From Gammaproteobacteria bacterium (GTDB lineage: Bacteria > Pseudomonadota > Gammaproteobacteria > Pseudomonadales > Azotimanducaceae), in the NCBI GenBank assembly GCA_028821515.1, contig JAPPGA010000029.1:1-64000 (forward strand): a stretch of 64,000 nt of DNA. Direction: 5' to 3'. This document shows positions 8,581 to 17,440 of the stretch, in pieces. The translations under genes and the position numbers were made by a program. The notes beneath the pieces were generated by a model. That model had not been told where the DNA came from, made no database searches, and saw only the letters and a program-made list of their open reading frames with translations. Position 1 is the first letter of the stretch. Every line of letters starts with the position of its first letter.

Positions 8581-10809
8581 ATGGCCATATCGAGGCTGAT
8601 ATTCGGGCTGACCATTGCACTGACATCGCAAGCGGACGCACATCCCAATCTGATCCTCACCGAGGCCGGCGTCGAGAGAATCAGGGCGGAACTGGGCGCC
8701 GTCCCGCTGTTCGACGCCACCGTGGCGCGCGTCAAGGCGGAAGTGGATGCCGAAATCGAACTCGGCATAGACACGCCGATCCCGAAAGATCTTTCCGGCG
8801 GCTACACGCACGAGCGGCACAAGCGCAATTTTCTGGTACTGCAACAGGCGGGAGCGCTGTTCCAGATCCTGGAGGACGAAAAATACGCTGTCTATGTTCG
8901 CGACATGCTCTTTCGGTATGAGGCCATGTACAAGGACCTGCCCCTTCATCCCCAGCAACGGTCCTATGCGAGAGGAAGGCTGTTCTGGCAATGCCTGAAC
9001 GACAGCAATTGGCTGGTGTACGTGAGCCAGGCCTACGACGCCATCCACGACTGGTTGTCCGAACAGGAACGGCAAACACTGGAACAGAATCTCTTTCGCC
9101 CGTTTGCCGACTTCATATCGATCGAAAGTCCGCAGTTCTTCAACCGGGTGCACAACCACAGCACCTGGGGCAGCGCGGCAGTGGGAATGATCGGCCTGGT
9201 CATGGAAGACGAGGAACTGGTGCGGCGGGCGTTGTACGGCATTGAGGACTACAACCGTGGAGTGGGCGCCACCGACGATGACGGAGGATTCATCAGGGTG
9301 GAAGGACAGCGGGCCGGTTTTCTGGCGAACCTTGACGCACCTTTTTCGCCTGACGGGTATTACACAGAAGGCCCCTACTACCAACGGTACGCCATGTATC
9401 CGTTCCTGGTTTTTGCCCAGAGCTTGCACAACGTCCGGCCCGATCTGAACATCTTCGAGCACAAGAACAGCGTGCTCCTCAAAGGCGTCGATGCGCTCTT
9501 GAGTCTGTCGGATGCGGATGGCGAGTTCTTCCCCCTGAACGACGCGCAGAAGGGCATGTCCTACCGTTCTCGCGAGCTGGTTACGGCGGTTGACATTGCC
9601 TACCACGTGGGCGGACGGGATGCGAAGCTCCTGAGCATTGCCGAAGAGCAGGGCCAGGTCCTCTTGGATGACGCGGGATTCTCAGTTGCCGCCGCTATCC
9701 GCGACGGCAGGGCGCAACCTTATGAGAAATCGACCATCAACCTGACGGACGGGCACGATGGCCGGCAGGGCGGCGTTGCCGTGCTGCGCCAGGGCGATGA
9801 AGACCTGACGCTCGTCTTCAAGTACACGGCCCAGGGCCTGAGCCATGGTCACTACGACAAGCTCTCATTCTCCCTCTACGAAAAGGGTGACGAAGTCCTT
9901 CAGGACTACGGGATGGCGCGTTTCGTCAACATCGGGCAGAAGGGTGGCGGCAACTACCTGGCGGAAAACTCCACTTGGGCCAAGCAGACGATCTCGCACA
10001 ACACGCTTGTACGGAATGAGACGTCGCATTTCGAGGGGAGGTATGAGATCGGCAGCGAGCACCACTCGGAACTCCAGTTCTTTGACGCCTCCGACAACGG
10101 GGTTCAAGTGGTAAGCGCTTTCGAAGACGACGCCTACCCCGGGACGGTAATGCAACGGACCATGGCATTGATCAAGAACGAGCGTTTCGAAAAGCCATTC
10201 CTGCTGGACATTCTCAAGGTGATCTCGCACACCGAGAATCAATACGATCTGCCCTTCTATTTCATGGGTCAGGTCATGAGGGCAAACTTTGCCTACGAAT
10301 CGCCGGCGGCATTGCGTGCCCTTGGGGAAAAAAACGGATATCAGCACTTGTACCTGGAAGGCACAGGCAAACCTTCCGGCAACAACACAGTGCTCTCGTG
10401 GATGGGCCATGGAAAATTCTACACGCTAACGTCGGCGACCCATGCTGCCGACGAGTTGCTGTTCACAAGAATCGGCGCCAACGATCCGGAGTTCAATCTG
10501 CGCAGGGATGCGGCCTTCATCATTCGAAGAAATGGCGTCGCGAACACTGTCTTCGCGACGGCCGTGGAGCCCCACGGAAGCTACAGCCCGGTATCCGAAA
10601 TTGCCATCAATGCAAACAGCAATATCGCAGAGCTGAATGTCGTGTACGACGATGACGATTACACGGCAGTGATGATCGAGGACATCCAGGGGCATACCAG
10701 CATCTTCGTATTGTCGAATGACGATGCATCTGCTTCTTCAGAGCATGAATTGGAAATTGACGGCAGGACCTACGAGTGGTGGGGACCCTGGCACCACTCT
10801 GAAATCTAG
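8581..10809 (+). CDS. Polysaccharide lyase family 17 oligoalginate lyase
   Basis: The 742-residue protein has a signal peptide ending near ADA (residue 20), an alpha/alpha-toroid domain (about 30-370) and a heparinase II/III-like beta-sandwich domain. RVHNHSTWG holds the Asn-His pair (192-193) that matches the catalytic pair of PL17 enzymes, followed by the Tyr-rich DGYYTEGPYYQRYA. SHGHYDKLSFSLY and ISHNTLV occur in the second domain. PL17 enzymes are mainly exolytic and release unsaturated monomers that become DEH, so this enzyme would finish the work of the PL6 lyase. It starts 13 bases after the transporter stop, last in the operon. Confidence 0.9.
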   Translation: MAISRLIFGLTIALTSQADAHPNLILTEAGVERIRAELGAVPLFDATVARVKAEVDAEIELGIDTPIPKDLSGGYTHERHKRNFLVLQQAGALFQILEDEKYAVYVRDMLFRYEAMYKDLPLHPQQRSYARGRLFWQCLNDSNWLVYVSQAYDAIHDWLSEQERQTLEQNLFRPFADFISIESPQFFNRVHNHSTWGSAAVGMIGLVMEDEELVRRALYGIEDYNRGVGATDDDGGFIRVEGQRAGFLANLDAPFSPDGYYTEGPYYQRYAMYPFLVFAQSLHNVRPDLNIFEHKNSVLLKGVDALLSLSDADGEFFPLNDAQKGMSYRSRELVTAVDIAYHVGGRDAKLLSIAEEQGQVLLDDAGFSVAAAIRDGRAQPYEKSTINLTDGHDGRQGGVAVLRQGDEDLTLVFKYTAQGLSHGHYDKLSFSLYEKGDEVLQDYGMARFVNIGQKGGGNYLAENSTWAKQTISHNTLVRNETSHFEGRYEIGSEHHSELQFFDASDNGVQVVSAFEDDAYPGTVMQRTMALIKNERFEKPFLLDILKVISHTENQYDLPFYFMGQVMRANFAYESPAALRALGEKNGYQHLYLEGTGKPSGNNTVLSWMGHGKFYTLTSATHAADELLFTRIGANDPEFNLRRDAAFIIRRNGVANTVFATAVEPHGSYSPVSEIAINANSNIAELNVVYDDDDYTAVMIEDIQGHTSIFVLSNDDASASSEHELEIDGRTYEWWGPWHHSEI

Positions 10810-10897
10810 CCCGTCGCGAAAGTCCCGCCGCGTTCAACCGGCGATGCATCTCGCGCGGCTGCCACCCCTTCGGTATGGGACGCGGTCGGACCGGGGG

Positions 10898-11201
10898 CAC
10901 GACGCCTGATCGCGCCAGCTATGGGAGGCTAAACCTGCCACGCTTGTTTCATCGCTTCTGTAACAATCACGCCACCGCTCTCTGATTCGATCGTTCGAGT
11001 TCGCTACTTCGCTGGTTTGCACTAGCGGATACGGTCCACCCAGAAGTGCGGGATCATTGCGTGAACGCTATATGTGGACGCTGATGATCGTCTGATCACC
11101 TATTGCGGTCCGGGCAACGGCGACTGTCGAGAGCTTCGGCTGCGTCCCGACAGGCAGAGACCGGCTACCGGGCCTACGGTGGGCCCCCGTCCGGACGATG
11201 G
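10898..11201 (-). pseudogene. Relics of defence-island genes (effector and hsdS pieces)
   Basis: Three fragments are fused here. The first repeats the sequence around the 3' end of the PLD-like effector gene. The second matches the codons for VIVTEAVKHA of that effector. The third, on the minus strand, would encode QTSEVANSNDRIRE and aligns with QTGEVANSKGRIRE of HsdS. Bases 11068-11201 then match the non-coding stretch at 24561-24708 between the ImmA/IrrE and mtnA genes. No open gene survives. This is the scar of an earlier copy of the whole island. Confidence 0.7.
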
Positions 11202-11945
11202 CTACGGCTGCTTCAGTCCGGCAAGATCGCGGGCGTCCTGGATCCGACCGCGATCCGTGATCCAGCTTGTCACCAGTTCGGCCGGAGTCACGTCGAAGCC
11301 GGTAACTTCGCCGGCGTCGCGTTGCTCGATGTTGACATCGGCGCCGCTCGCGCTGTCCGCATCGAAGGTCGAGGATGGGAAGGCCGCGTGAAACGGGATT
11401 CCATGGTAGCGGCTCGCGATGGCGATGCCCCGTGTGCCGATCTTGTTCACGACATCGCCATTGGCCGTCACGCGGTCAGCACCGACGATCACGAGGTCAA
11501 TGTCCCCTTGAGACATCAGGTGCGAAACCATGCTGTCGCAGATCAGGGTGACGTCGAGGCCAGCCTGAAGCAGTTCCCAGGCCGTGAGCCGGGCCCCTTG
11601 CAGGAGTGGCCGCGTCTCGTCGACGAGTACCCTGAAGCGAACGCCGGCATCGTGCGCCTGGAGCACGCGATTGACCGCCCAGGCGAGATTGATCGCGGTG
11701 GGACGTGCGGCGACGAGCACCCGGGCAGCTCTCGCCAAGTCTCCGCCTGCGCGGACCGCAAGAGCCATGCCGTATGCCGCAGCGATACCGATGGCGGGAG
11801 CGCCACGCACCTTCATGCTGGCGATGGATGCGGCCACCATTTCGGCACTCGTCTGTTCTTCGTAGACGACCGTCTCCGGCAGCTTGCGCTGGTCGAGCAG
11901 CCACAACCTGCTGTCCTCCCACCGAATCGCAGCGGGTACGGTCAT
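11202..11945 (-). pseudogene. Decayed mtnA copy lacking the catalytic cysteine region
   Basis: The frame is open for 247 codons and closely matches the intact mtnA at 24709-25665, but two in-frame blocks are missing. One removes 59 residues including THCNAGALA, which carries the catalytic Cys of methylthioribose-1-phosphate isomerases. The breakpoint is a GGCATCGTGCGC repeat that flanks the block in the intact copy. The other removes 14 residues near the C-terminus. The Asp motif VGADRVTANGD remains. The product cannot be a working isomerase; it might still fold partly, but decay is the simpler reading. Confidence 0.8.
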
Positions 11946-12139
11946 GGCAACTGACTTGCCGGATCAAATGCACCGAGCCGCACCCGCTTGTGTCCGACAG
12001 GTCGCGAAGCCCTGGCCTTCAACGGATACCGTGTATCCGCGGAGCATCTCTCGGAGGAGACGTTACGTCGCAACGCCAGTTCTGATTGCATGGTCGTCGC
12101 CCAGTCACCTCAAGGCGAGCGCGAAGCGTATGGCCTCTG

Positions 12140-12379
12140 TCACCTGGTACTATCGCCCCACGCGCGATCCGCTTCTGGAATGGAAAACTCTTGTGGAGTG
12201 GGCGGAATCCGCTGATAGCCCGCTATGTGACGCGCATCCAATTCCGCCTCGTCGTAGCGCGCCAGGGCGGCCCGCAGTGCTTGTCGTGCGAATCCTGAGC
12301 GGGTCGTGCCAAGTCGTTTTACCCGTTCGTCGACCCGCTCCACGAGTTCGTCATCGATTGTGATTTGAATGGTTCTCAT
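12140..12379 (-). CDS. Ribbon-helix-helix protein, duplicate copy
   Basis: The 79-residue protein begins MRTIQITIDDELVERVDERV, a ribbon-helix-helix fold of the CopG/MetJ type, with a GTTRSGFAR turn. It is a diverged copy of the gene at 25820-26083. Its C-terminus differs (ending WGDSTR rather than the acidic tail of the other copy), probably after a small deletion. Such proteins are usually DNA-binding antitoxins or small repressors. No toxin reading frame lies beside it. It sits between the broken mtnA and bioF, as the intact copy does in the right unit. Confidence 0.65.
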   Translation of the reverse strand: MRTIQITIDDELVERVDERVKRLGTTRSGFARQALRAALARYDEAELDARHIAGYQRIPPTPQEFSIPEADRAWGDSTR

Positions 12380-12405
12380 AGCTGTACATTAGCCTACGCC
12401 CATAG

Positions 12406-13269
12406 CTATTGAAATGTGGAACCGAAGTGTTGGGTCGTGCGGGTCTCGTCATCGGATGCCTTGCGGACCTCTTCCAACGCACCGATCAGTCTATCCACAT
12501 CGGCGTCGGTGTGGGCGGCGGTCAGCGTGATGCGCAGCCTTGACGTGCCTTCGGGCACCGAGGGCGGGCGGATCGCAGTGCAGAGACAGCCGCGCTCTTC
12601 AAGGCCCCGGCTCATGTCGAGCGCCGCCTGCGGCTCGCCGACGATCAGGGGCTGGATCGGGGATGTCGAGGGGGGCGGGGTGAATCCCAGACGTGTCGCC
12701 CCTTCCCGGAACCGTGCGATCAGGGCTTCGAGCCGGTCGCGTCGCCACGCTTCGTCCCGGAGGATGGCGAGGCTCGCGAGTGTCGCGACGGCGATCGCCA
12801 GCGGCATGGCCGTGGTGTAGATGTAATTTCGGGAACGCTGGATGAGCGTCTCGATGAGCGCCTCGCTGCCGGCGACGAACGCGCCGGACGTGCCGAATGC
12901 CTTGCCGAAGGTCCCGACCAGTACCTGCACGTCATCGACCGTATATCGCGCCGGATCGACGAGGCCGACACCGCCCGGACCATGCACCCCCATCCCGTGG
13001 GCGTCGTCGACCATGACCCAGGCGTCCCGCCGCCGGGCGACGGCGATCAGATCGTCCAGGCGGCAACGGTCCCCGTCCATGCTGAATGTGCCGTCGCTGA
13101 CGACGAGTTTTCGGTTGGCGTCGCTTGCCAGTTGCAGATCCAGATCGTCGTGGTCGAGATGCCCGTACCAGGCGAAACGCGCGCCGCTGATCCATCCCCC
13201 ATCCAGCAGGGAGGCGTGATTCAAGCGGTCCTCGCACACCAGGTCGCTGACGGACAGGAGCGCGTTGAT
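12406..13269 (-). pseudogene. bioF copy truncated at its 5' end
   Basis: This stretch encodes a protein nearly identical to residues 116 onward of the BioF at 26121-27311, including the PLP-lysine motif VGTFGKAFGTSG. The first 115 or so residues are absent: at 13269/13270 the bioF sequence switches abruptly to the tail of a HEPN gene read on the other strand. The frame stays open across the join to 13320, but those codons are not bioF. Without the N-terminal part of the PLP fold it is unlikely to be active. The breakpoint marks the junction of the tandem duplication. Confidence 0.82.
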
Positions 13270-13393
13270 CCAGATTCGTGATGGCACGGCGATCCTGGTG
13301 GACCTCGTCCCGCGTGTCATCCACCTTTTGATCGAGAACCCCGGCGAGGATTGGGGCGATCTCTGCTACCCGGTGGTGGGCGACGACGCCTGA
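13270..13393 (+). pseudogene. 3' fragment of a HEPN-domain gene
   Basis: The plus strand encodes QIRDGTAILVDLVPRVIHLL and a further 20 or so residues to a TGA at 13391, matching residues 206-244 of the protein at 24-758 with a few substitutions. The part with the RNxxxH motif is missing. There is no start codon in context; the fragment is joined directly to truncated bioF. It marks where the duplicated block began. Confidence 0.8.
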
Positions 13394-13402
13394 TCGTCTC
13401 AG

Positions 13403-14350
13403 CTATGGAAGGCTAAACCTGTCATGCAGTTTATGTCGCCCACTGGCTTCGTCGAAATCGCGCTGAACCCTATCGCGATCATTTCGACTTAACCGAGTCC
13501 AATAGGTGTCTGCGTGGGCACCGCCGATATCAAACCCGTTTGCGAGCGAGATGCCGATGAGGTTGCTGATGAGGAAGCGGTCGTGAAAGTCATCCCACAC
13601 AAAAACCTCGACGCGGAGTCCGGCGGCGCGCAGCCGATCCGAAAGCGCCGCGCGAAATCGGTCTGAAAAGTAAGCACGATCTTCGTTCAAGGGGAATCTA
13701 CGACTGGGTCCCGATCCTTCGTAGCACACGCGATGGATTTCGACCATTGGCACCGGCTTTCTGTTGCCCAATTTTGTGAGTAATTGCACAAGATCTTGAT
13801 AGCCATGTCGCGTCGGGTTGACGTGAGGATCGATGAACATGACAGAGTTTGCGCACCGCAGGATTGGATCAAGATGCCCCAGATAGTCGGATAGAGTGCG
13901 TGCGACCTTGACCGATGGACCTCGCGACGCCCACCACGTTGCGCTCGACAGCCTATCAATCCGGGCAACGAGAGGCTGGTCGGCATATGCGTGCTTCACC
14001 GCTTCTGTAACTATCACGCCGCCGCGGAGAGCTTCTTGGTCGTGTGTGGCAAGTGCCTCCGCACACCAGTCCATATCGTCTTGCGGCTCGCGCGGCAACA
14101 ACGGTTGATGTGGAATCAACCGTCCCTGCGTGGCGAGTTTCTTTACAAGTTCCTTCCCTCGCCCATGCCAAGCTCGACCATCGGAACCGAAGAGCGCACG
14201 CCACCGGCCATTACGGAGGTCGCGAACGAGACCTTCTTCCAACATGGCTTCACGGATAGTCTCGAGCCGCGCCGCGCAGACCTCTTCGCTGGAATAAGAC
14301 GTTGCGTCGAAGACATCCGGTGTAATCGCATAGTCGGCCAGAAGTGCCAT
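13403..14350 (-). CDS. Putative PLD-like effector paired with the AAA ATPase
   Basis: I do not recognise a named family with certainty. The 315-residue protein has a C-terminal part with FIDPHVNP (172-179), EIHR (204-207) and HDRFLISN (256-263). The last resembles the HxR/K..N half-motif of phospholipase D-like folds, in which such a fold can act as a nuclease; a closing HKLHDRFSLP sits at the end. The ATG overlaps the ATPase stop by one base (TGATG), so the two are translationally coupled. It is last in the six-gene operon. By analogy with other ATPase-effector defence pairs it may be the toxic or nuclease subunit; that is inference. Fragments recur near 10941. Confidence 0.55.
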   Translation of the reverse strand: MALLADYAITPDVFDATSYSSEEVCAARLETIREAMLEEGLVRDLRNGRWRALFGSDGRAWHGRGKELVKKLATQGRLIPHQPLLPREPQDDMDWCAEALATHDQEALRGGVIVTEAVKHAYADQPLVARIDRLSSATWWASRGPSVKVARTLSDYLGHLDPILRCANSVMFIDPHVNPTRHGYQDLVQLLTKLGNRKPVPMVEIHRVCYEGSGPSRRFPLNEDRAYFSDRFRAALSDRLRAAGLRVEVFVWDDFHDRFLISNLIGISLANGFDIGGAHADTYWTRLSRNDRDRVQRDFDEASGRHKLHDRFSLP

Positions 14351-16134
14351 CAGAAGATCTCGCGCAGGCCTTCCTCAAAGAAACCGCCCGGCCACGCCTT
14401 CACGAGTTCCCCGCGTTCGTTGAAGGGCATCTCTCGAACCAGGCTCGCCGCGCCGTCGGGCTCGACAAAAAGAACCATCACGTCGTCGGGAGTTACCGAA
14501 GGAACGCCATCCGGCAGTGTGTCGCTGCTGGTTTCTCGAATCCGTCGCATGATGCGCAGCAGGAGATGCTCGCTATGGGTCTCAATGAGTAAGGTGTTGT
14601 TCCCCTCGCCGAGTGCCGATTCGAGGAAGACATCGCCCAATTCCGCTTGGAGGGCAGGGTGCAAATGTATTTCCGGCTGCTCTATGGCGAGAAGCTGATT
14701 CTCCGACGCATATGCCGAGACCAGGACTGGCAACACTTGGCTAATGCCGATACCGACATCGCGATGACTCACCCGAGTGCCATTGCGCTTGTCGATGAGC
14801 ACCAGATCTCGAAGCACGTCTGAACGTTCTCTGATCACCTCCGTCCAGCGATGGCAGAGTTCCTCGCTGTCTACCGCAGCCTCAATGAGTTCGCGAATGT
14901 CTGGGACGAGTTCGTATTGATCGTCACGTTCGGTGTCCGCGACTTGCTGAACGAGCTTCGTGACGGATTCCGAAAGTTCTTGTGGTCCGTACCCTTCGAA
15001 TCCAACAAGTGACGCGACGAAATCATGCAGCGCCTCTTCGAGCATGTCAGGTAACTCGCGTGAAAGGGCCATTGCAGGCATCAGGTCACGCACCTCCAAC
15101 TCGTAGGGCGTCTTCAATCGAACTGCATCACCAAGCCATGCGTTTACGCGCTGGCGGACATCCATTCGGTTGCGCACGACATCCCAGGCATAGCCCCCGC
15201 CCGCGAACCAGTTCGGGTCGTGGTGCTGCGAAAAGGCCAGATGACGGGGTGGATATGATCGCAGGGGACCGAGGTAACGCAATCGCCGAATATTGTTCTC
15301 AATCGTCGCTCCCAATCCTTCCAGCAAGTCCCGCAGAGCCTTCGGCACGAAGAGTCGAACGGCACGCGCCAAATCCTGATGACGGCGACCTCGACTCACA
15401 GGCAGCAAGGGATCCCAGCTTTCCTCTCCTTCGCCAGCCGATGACTCCTCTTCCTCGATTCGGGGGAACAAGCCGCCACGAGTCGCGGCACCTATTTCCG
15501 GGACTATCGCGTCCAGAACCTCGGTCAACGCTGCGAAGTCCTCTTCGTGAATCTCTTGGGTGGTGGTCGCCAGCAACAACAATCCCTGCAGAAGTGTCCT
15601 GAAGACGGGATGCGTGTGATCCAGTCGGTCAAGGCGAAGGCGTCCGCTCGCTCGTGCGCTCATCGACAGCAGTGGCGCACCATCGACCTCCAGCAAGAAC
15701 CGCTCCGTCGCGACACCGGTCTCCTGGTCCTTTTCGCCCATTGAGACGCTAGGCATCACCGCATCGTTCGCCATGCGCCCCTCGCCGATTGCCACCTCCA
15801 CCACGACGCTCTGAGCCGAGCGGAGAAGTTCGGCTACGCGGCTCGAAAGCTGCCTTGGGTCCAGTTCAAAACGGAACTCGACCTGCCGCTGTCTCTCTCG
15901 GCGATGGACGTATTGGCGGAAGCCGCCGAGATCAATGGCCTCGCCGCCAATCTGGGTTCGTTGCGAGTCCAGATCGCCGGTTTCGATAGCGTGATGGGCA
16001 AGCGCGAGCGCATGAAGGACACTGGACTTGCCAGCGCTGTTGGCCCCATAGATCAGGGTAATGGGCCGCAACGGCACCCGTTGGGAGGCTGCGAAGGCTT
16101 TGAAGTTGGCGATGCGAAGGGCGTCAATGGCCAT
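14350..16134 (-). CDS. AAA/ABC-type ATPase, DUF3696 (OLD-like) family
   Basis: The 594-residue protein has Walker A GANSAGKS (30-37), an ABC-type signature region GIGISQVLPVL, Walker B LLAIEQPEIHLHP (481-493), a switch His in ETHSEHLLLRI, and the DUF3696 ending with WPGGFFEEGL. A long divergent middle replaces the arms of SMC-like proteins. There is no Toprim nuclease domain, so it is not a complete OLD nuclease. Related ATPases act as sensors in two-gene antiphage systems beside a separate effector. Here the candidate effector overlaps its stop codon, and hsdS ends nine bases before its ATG. A defence role is inferred from motif and operon context. Confidence 0.8.
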   Translation of the reverse strand: MAIDALRIANFKAFAASQRVPLRPITLIYGANSAGKSSVLHALALAHHAIETGDLDSQRTQIGGEAIDLGGFRQYVHRRERQRQVEFRFELDPRQLSSRVAELLRSAQSVVVEVAIGEGRMANDAVMPSVSMGEKDQETGVATERFLLEVDGAPLLSMSARASGRLRLDRLDHTHPVFRTLLQGLLLLATTTQEIHEEDFAALTEVLDAIVPEIGAATRGGLFPRIEEEESSAGEGEESWDPLLPVSRGRRHQDLARAVRLFVPKALRDLLEGLGATIENNIRRLRYLGPLRSYPPRHLAFSQHHDPNWFAGGGYAWDVVRNRMDVRQRVNAWLGDAVRLKTPYELEVRDLMPAMALSRELPDMLEEALHDFVASLVGFEGYGPQELSESVTKLVQQVADTERDDQYELVPDIRELIEAAVDSEELCHRWTEVIRERSDVLRDLVLIDKRNGTRVSHRDVGIGISQVLPVLVSAYASENQLLAIEQPEIHLHPALQAELGDVFLESALGEGNNTLLIETHSEHLLLRIMRRIRETSSDTLPDGVPSVTPDDVMVLFVEPDGAASLVREMPFNERGELVKAWPGGFFEEGLREIF

Positions 16135-16143
16135 TGTGCCTCG

Positions 16144-17331
16144 CTACCGCTCAACCCGCATGAAATTGCTCGAAGAACACGTCAGATCGCCCGAAAGAGC
16201 CCGTGCCATGGTCGATTCAAAGAGACGGTTCAAATGACATTGAACCGACTCCTGACGTGAGGAGTAGTCGGCATTCGCCTTCACAAGATCTGAGAAACGC
16301 CTTTGTAGTTCTATTGGTGGAACGGGAACGGGAAGTGATCTCAGCACCTTGAGGTTGATGTTCTTTTGAGCGAGCTGCGGCGCGTTTCGGTCCAGCGTAT
16401 TACGTAGGCGGTTAATCACGAATTGCACATATTCGGTGGTTGCCTGTTTCCCAGGAACGAATCCGACGATGCTGTCGGGAAAACAAGCATCAAATTCAAG
16501 TACACCCGTGTTTGCGATGTTCGCCGCGATCGTTATGCACAACGTTCCAGCGGGCCATAGCTTGCTCTGGGCAAGGCCCCGTTCGGAATAGGTGTGAGAG
16601 TACTCTCTGATTCGACCTTTCGAGTTCGCTACTTCGCCGGTTTGCACCAGCGGATACGGTCCGCCCAGAAGCGCGGGATCGTTGCGTGGTCGATGTCTTG
16701 AGCGTCCCCTATCCAGTTGACCGATTTCTCCCAATGGCTTTACGGGCCATCGCATTGGATTCGTCACAGGATCACCGAACATCTTGAGGAAAAGAGCTGG
16801 CGGTATTCGATCAGCCTTCGCGTTGCCCTTGGATCGTAGACGGCGAAGTTGGTCAACTTCGTCGAGAAGCTCCACGATGCGGTGTTGTTCACTAAGGGGA
16901 GGGATATGAACCTCATGTTGCCAGAATCTGTCGAGGATCACGCGTGGCATTTTCGCGCCCGTCACATAGTGAGATGCGTATCGGACAAAGCTTGGTGAAC
17001 GCAAATAATATGAAAGGAAATCCCGGCAAACGATCTCGGGTCGTGGTCTAAGAGGTATCAATTCAGTAGTTGCCATGCCTGGCTCATCGGGCACCACAAC
17101 CTTATTCAGATATGGGCGAAGCTTGGAGTAAAGAACATGGCCTTGATCAAAGCTATAGGTAGAGGTTCGGGCATCTGAAGCTGGCGCGCGGTGTTTATTG
17201 AGCACAACTCCCGTGCCGCTCTCAATATCCTCAAGGCCGAGATGCCAAACGATATCCTCTGGATTCGGGAAAACGTTGGATGTCGTGGCGGGTGCGATGT
17301 CCTCAAGCGTATAACGATGCCACGCCATCAT
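16144..17331 (-). CDS. hsdS: Type I restriction-modification specificity subunit HsdS
   Basis: The 395-residue protein has two target-recognition halves separated by a coiled-coil spacer. The first half runs to about 150 and contains PPLSEQHRIVELLDEVDQL, the typical conserved helix; the second ends with VPPIELQRRFSDLVK and another helical spacer. It would set the methylation and cleavage sequence of the M2S or R2M2S complex. The start is one of two adjacent ATGs. A 109-base gap separates it from hsdM, longer than other gaps in this operon. A diverged fragment of the region near residue 220 (QTGEVANSKGRIRE) is found at about 10979-11063. Confidence 0.9.
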   Translation of the reverse strand: MMAWHRYTLEDIAPATTSNVFPNPEDIVWHLGLEDIESGTGVVLNKHRAPASDARTSTYSFDQGHVLYSKLRPYLNKVVVPDEPGMATTELIPLRPRPEIVCRDFLSYYLRSPSFVRYASHYVTGAKMPRVILDRFWQHEVHIPPLSEQHRIVELLDEVDQLRRLRSKGNAKADRIPPALFLKMFGDPVTNPMRWPVKPLGEIGQLDRGRSRHRPRNDPALLGGPYPLVQTGEVANSKGRIREYSHTYSERGLAQSKLWPAGTLCITIAANIANTGVLEFDACFPDSIVGFVPGKQATTEYVQFVINRLRNTLDRNAPQLAQKNINLKVLRSLPVPVPPIELQRRFSDLVKANADYSSRQESVQCHLNRLFESTMARALSGDLTCSSSNFMRVER

Positions 17332-17440
17332 GGGTTCTCTGGGATGTGCCGCTGGACATAGATGGGCAACGCATTGGCGTCGAAGATGCTGCCAACACTT
17401 GAGTCGTGTCTGATCGACGAGTGTTCTTGGTTATGGACTA

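Larger units (their letters stand above)
10898..13269. repeat. Left, collapsed unit of a tandem segmental duplication
   Basis: This stretch matches, in order and orientation, scattered parts of 13384-26966. About 10898-10940 pairs with 13384-13426, 10941-10978 with 13990-14026, 10979-11063 with 16603-16688, and 11068-13269 with 24561-26966. Missing between the pieces is almost all of the defence island. The last piece keeps mtnA, RHH and most of bioF. Identity by eye is high but not perfect. The unit ends at 13269 inside bioF, where the sequence switches to a HEPN gene tail. Confidence 0.75.
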
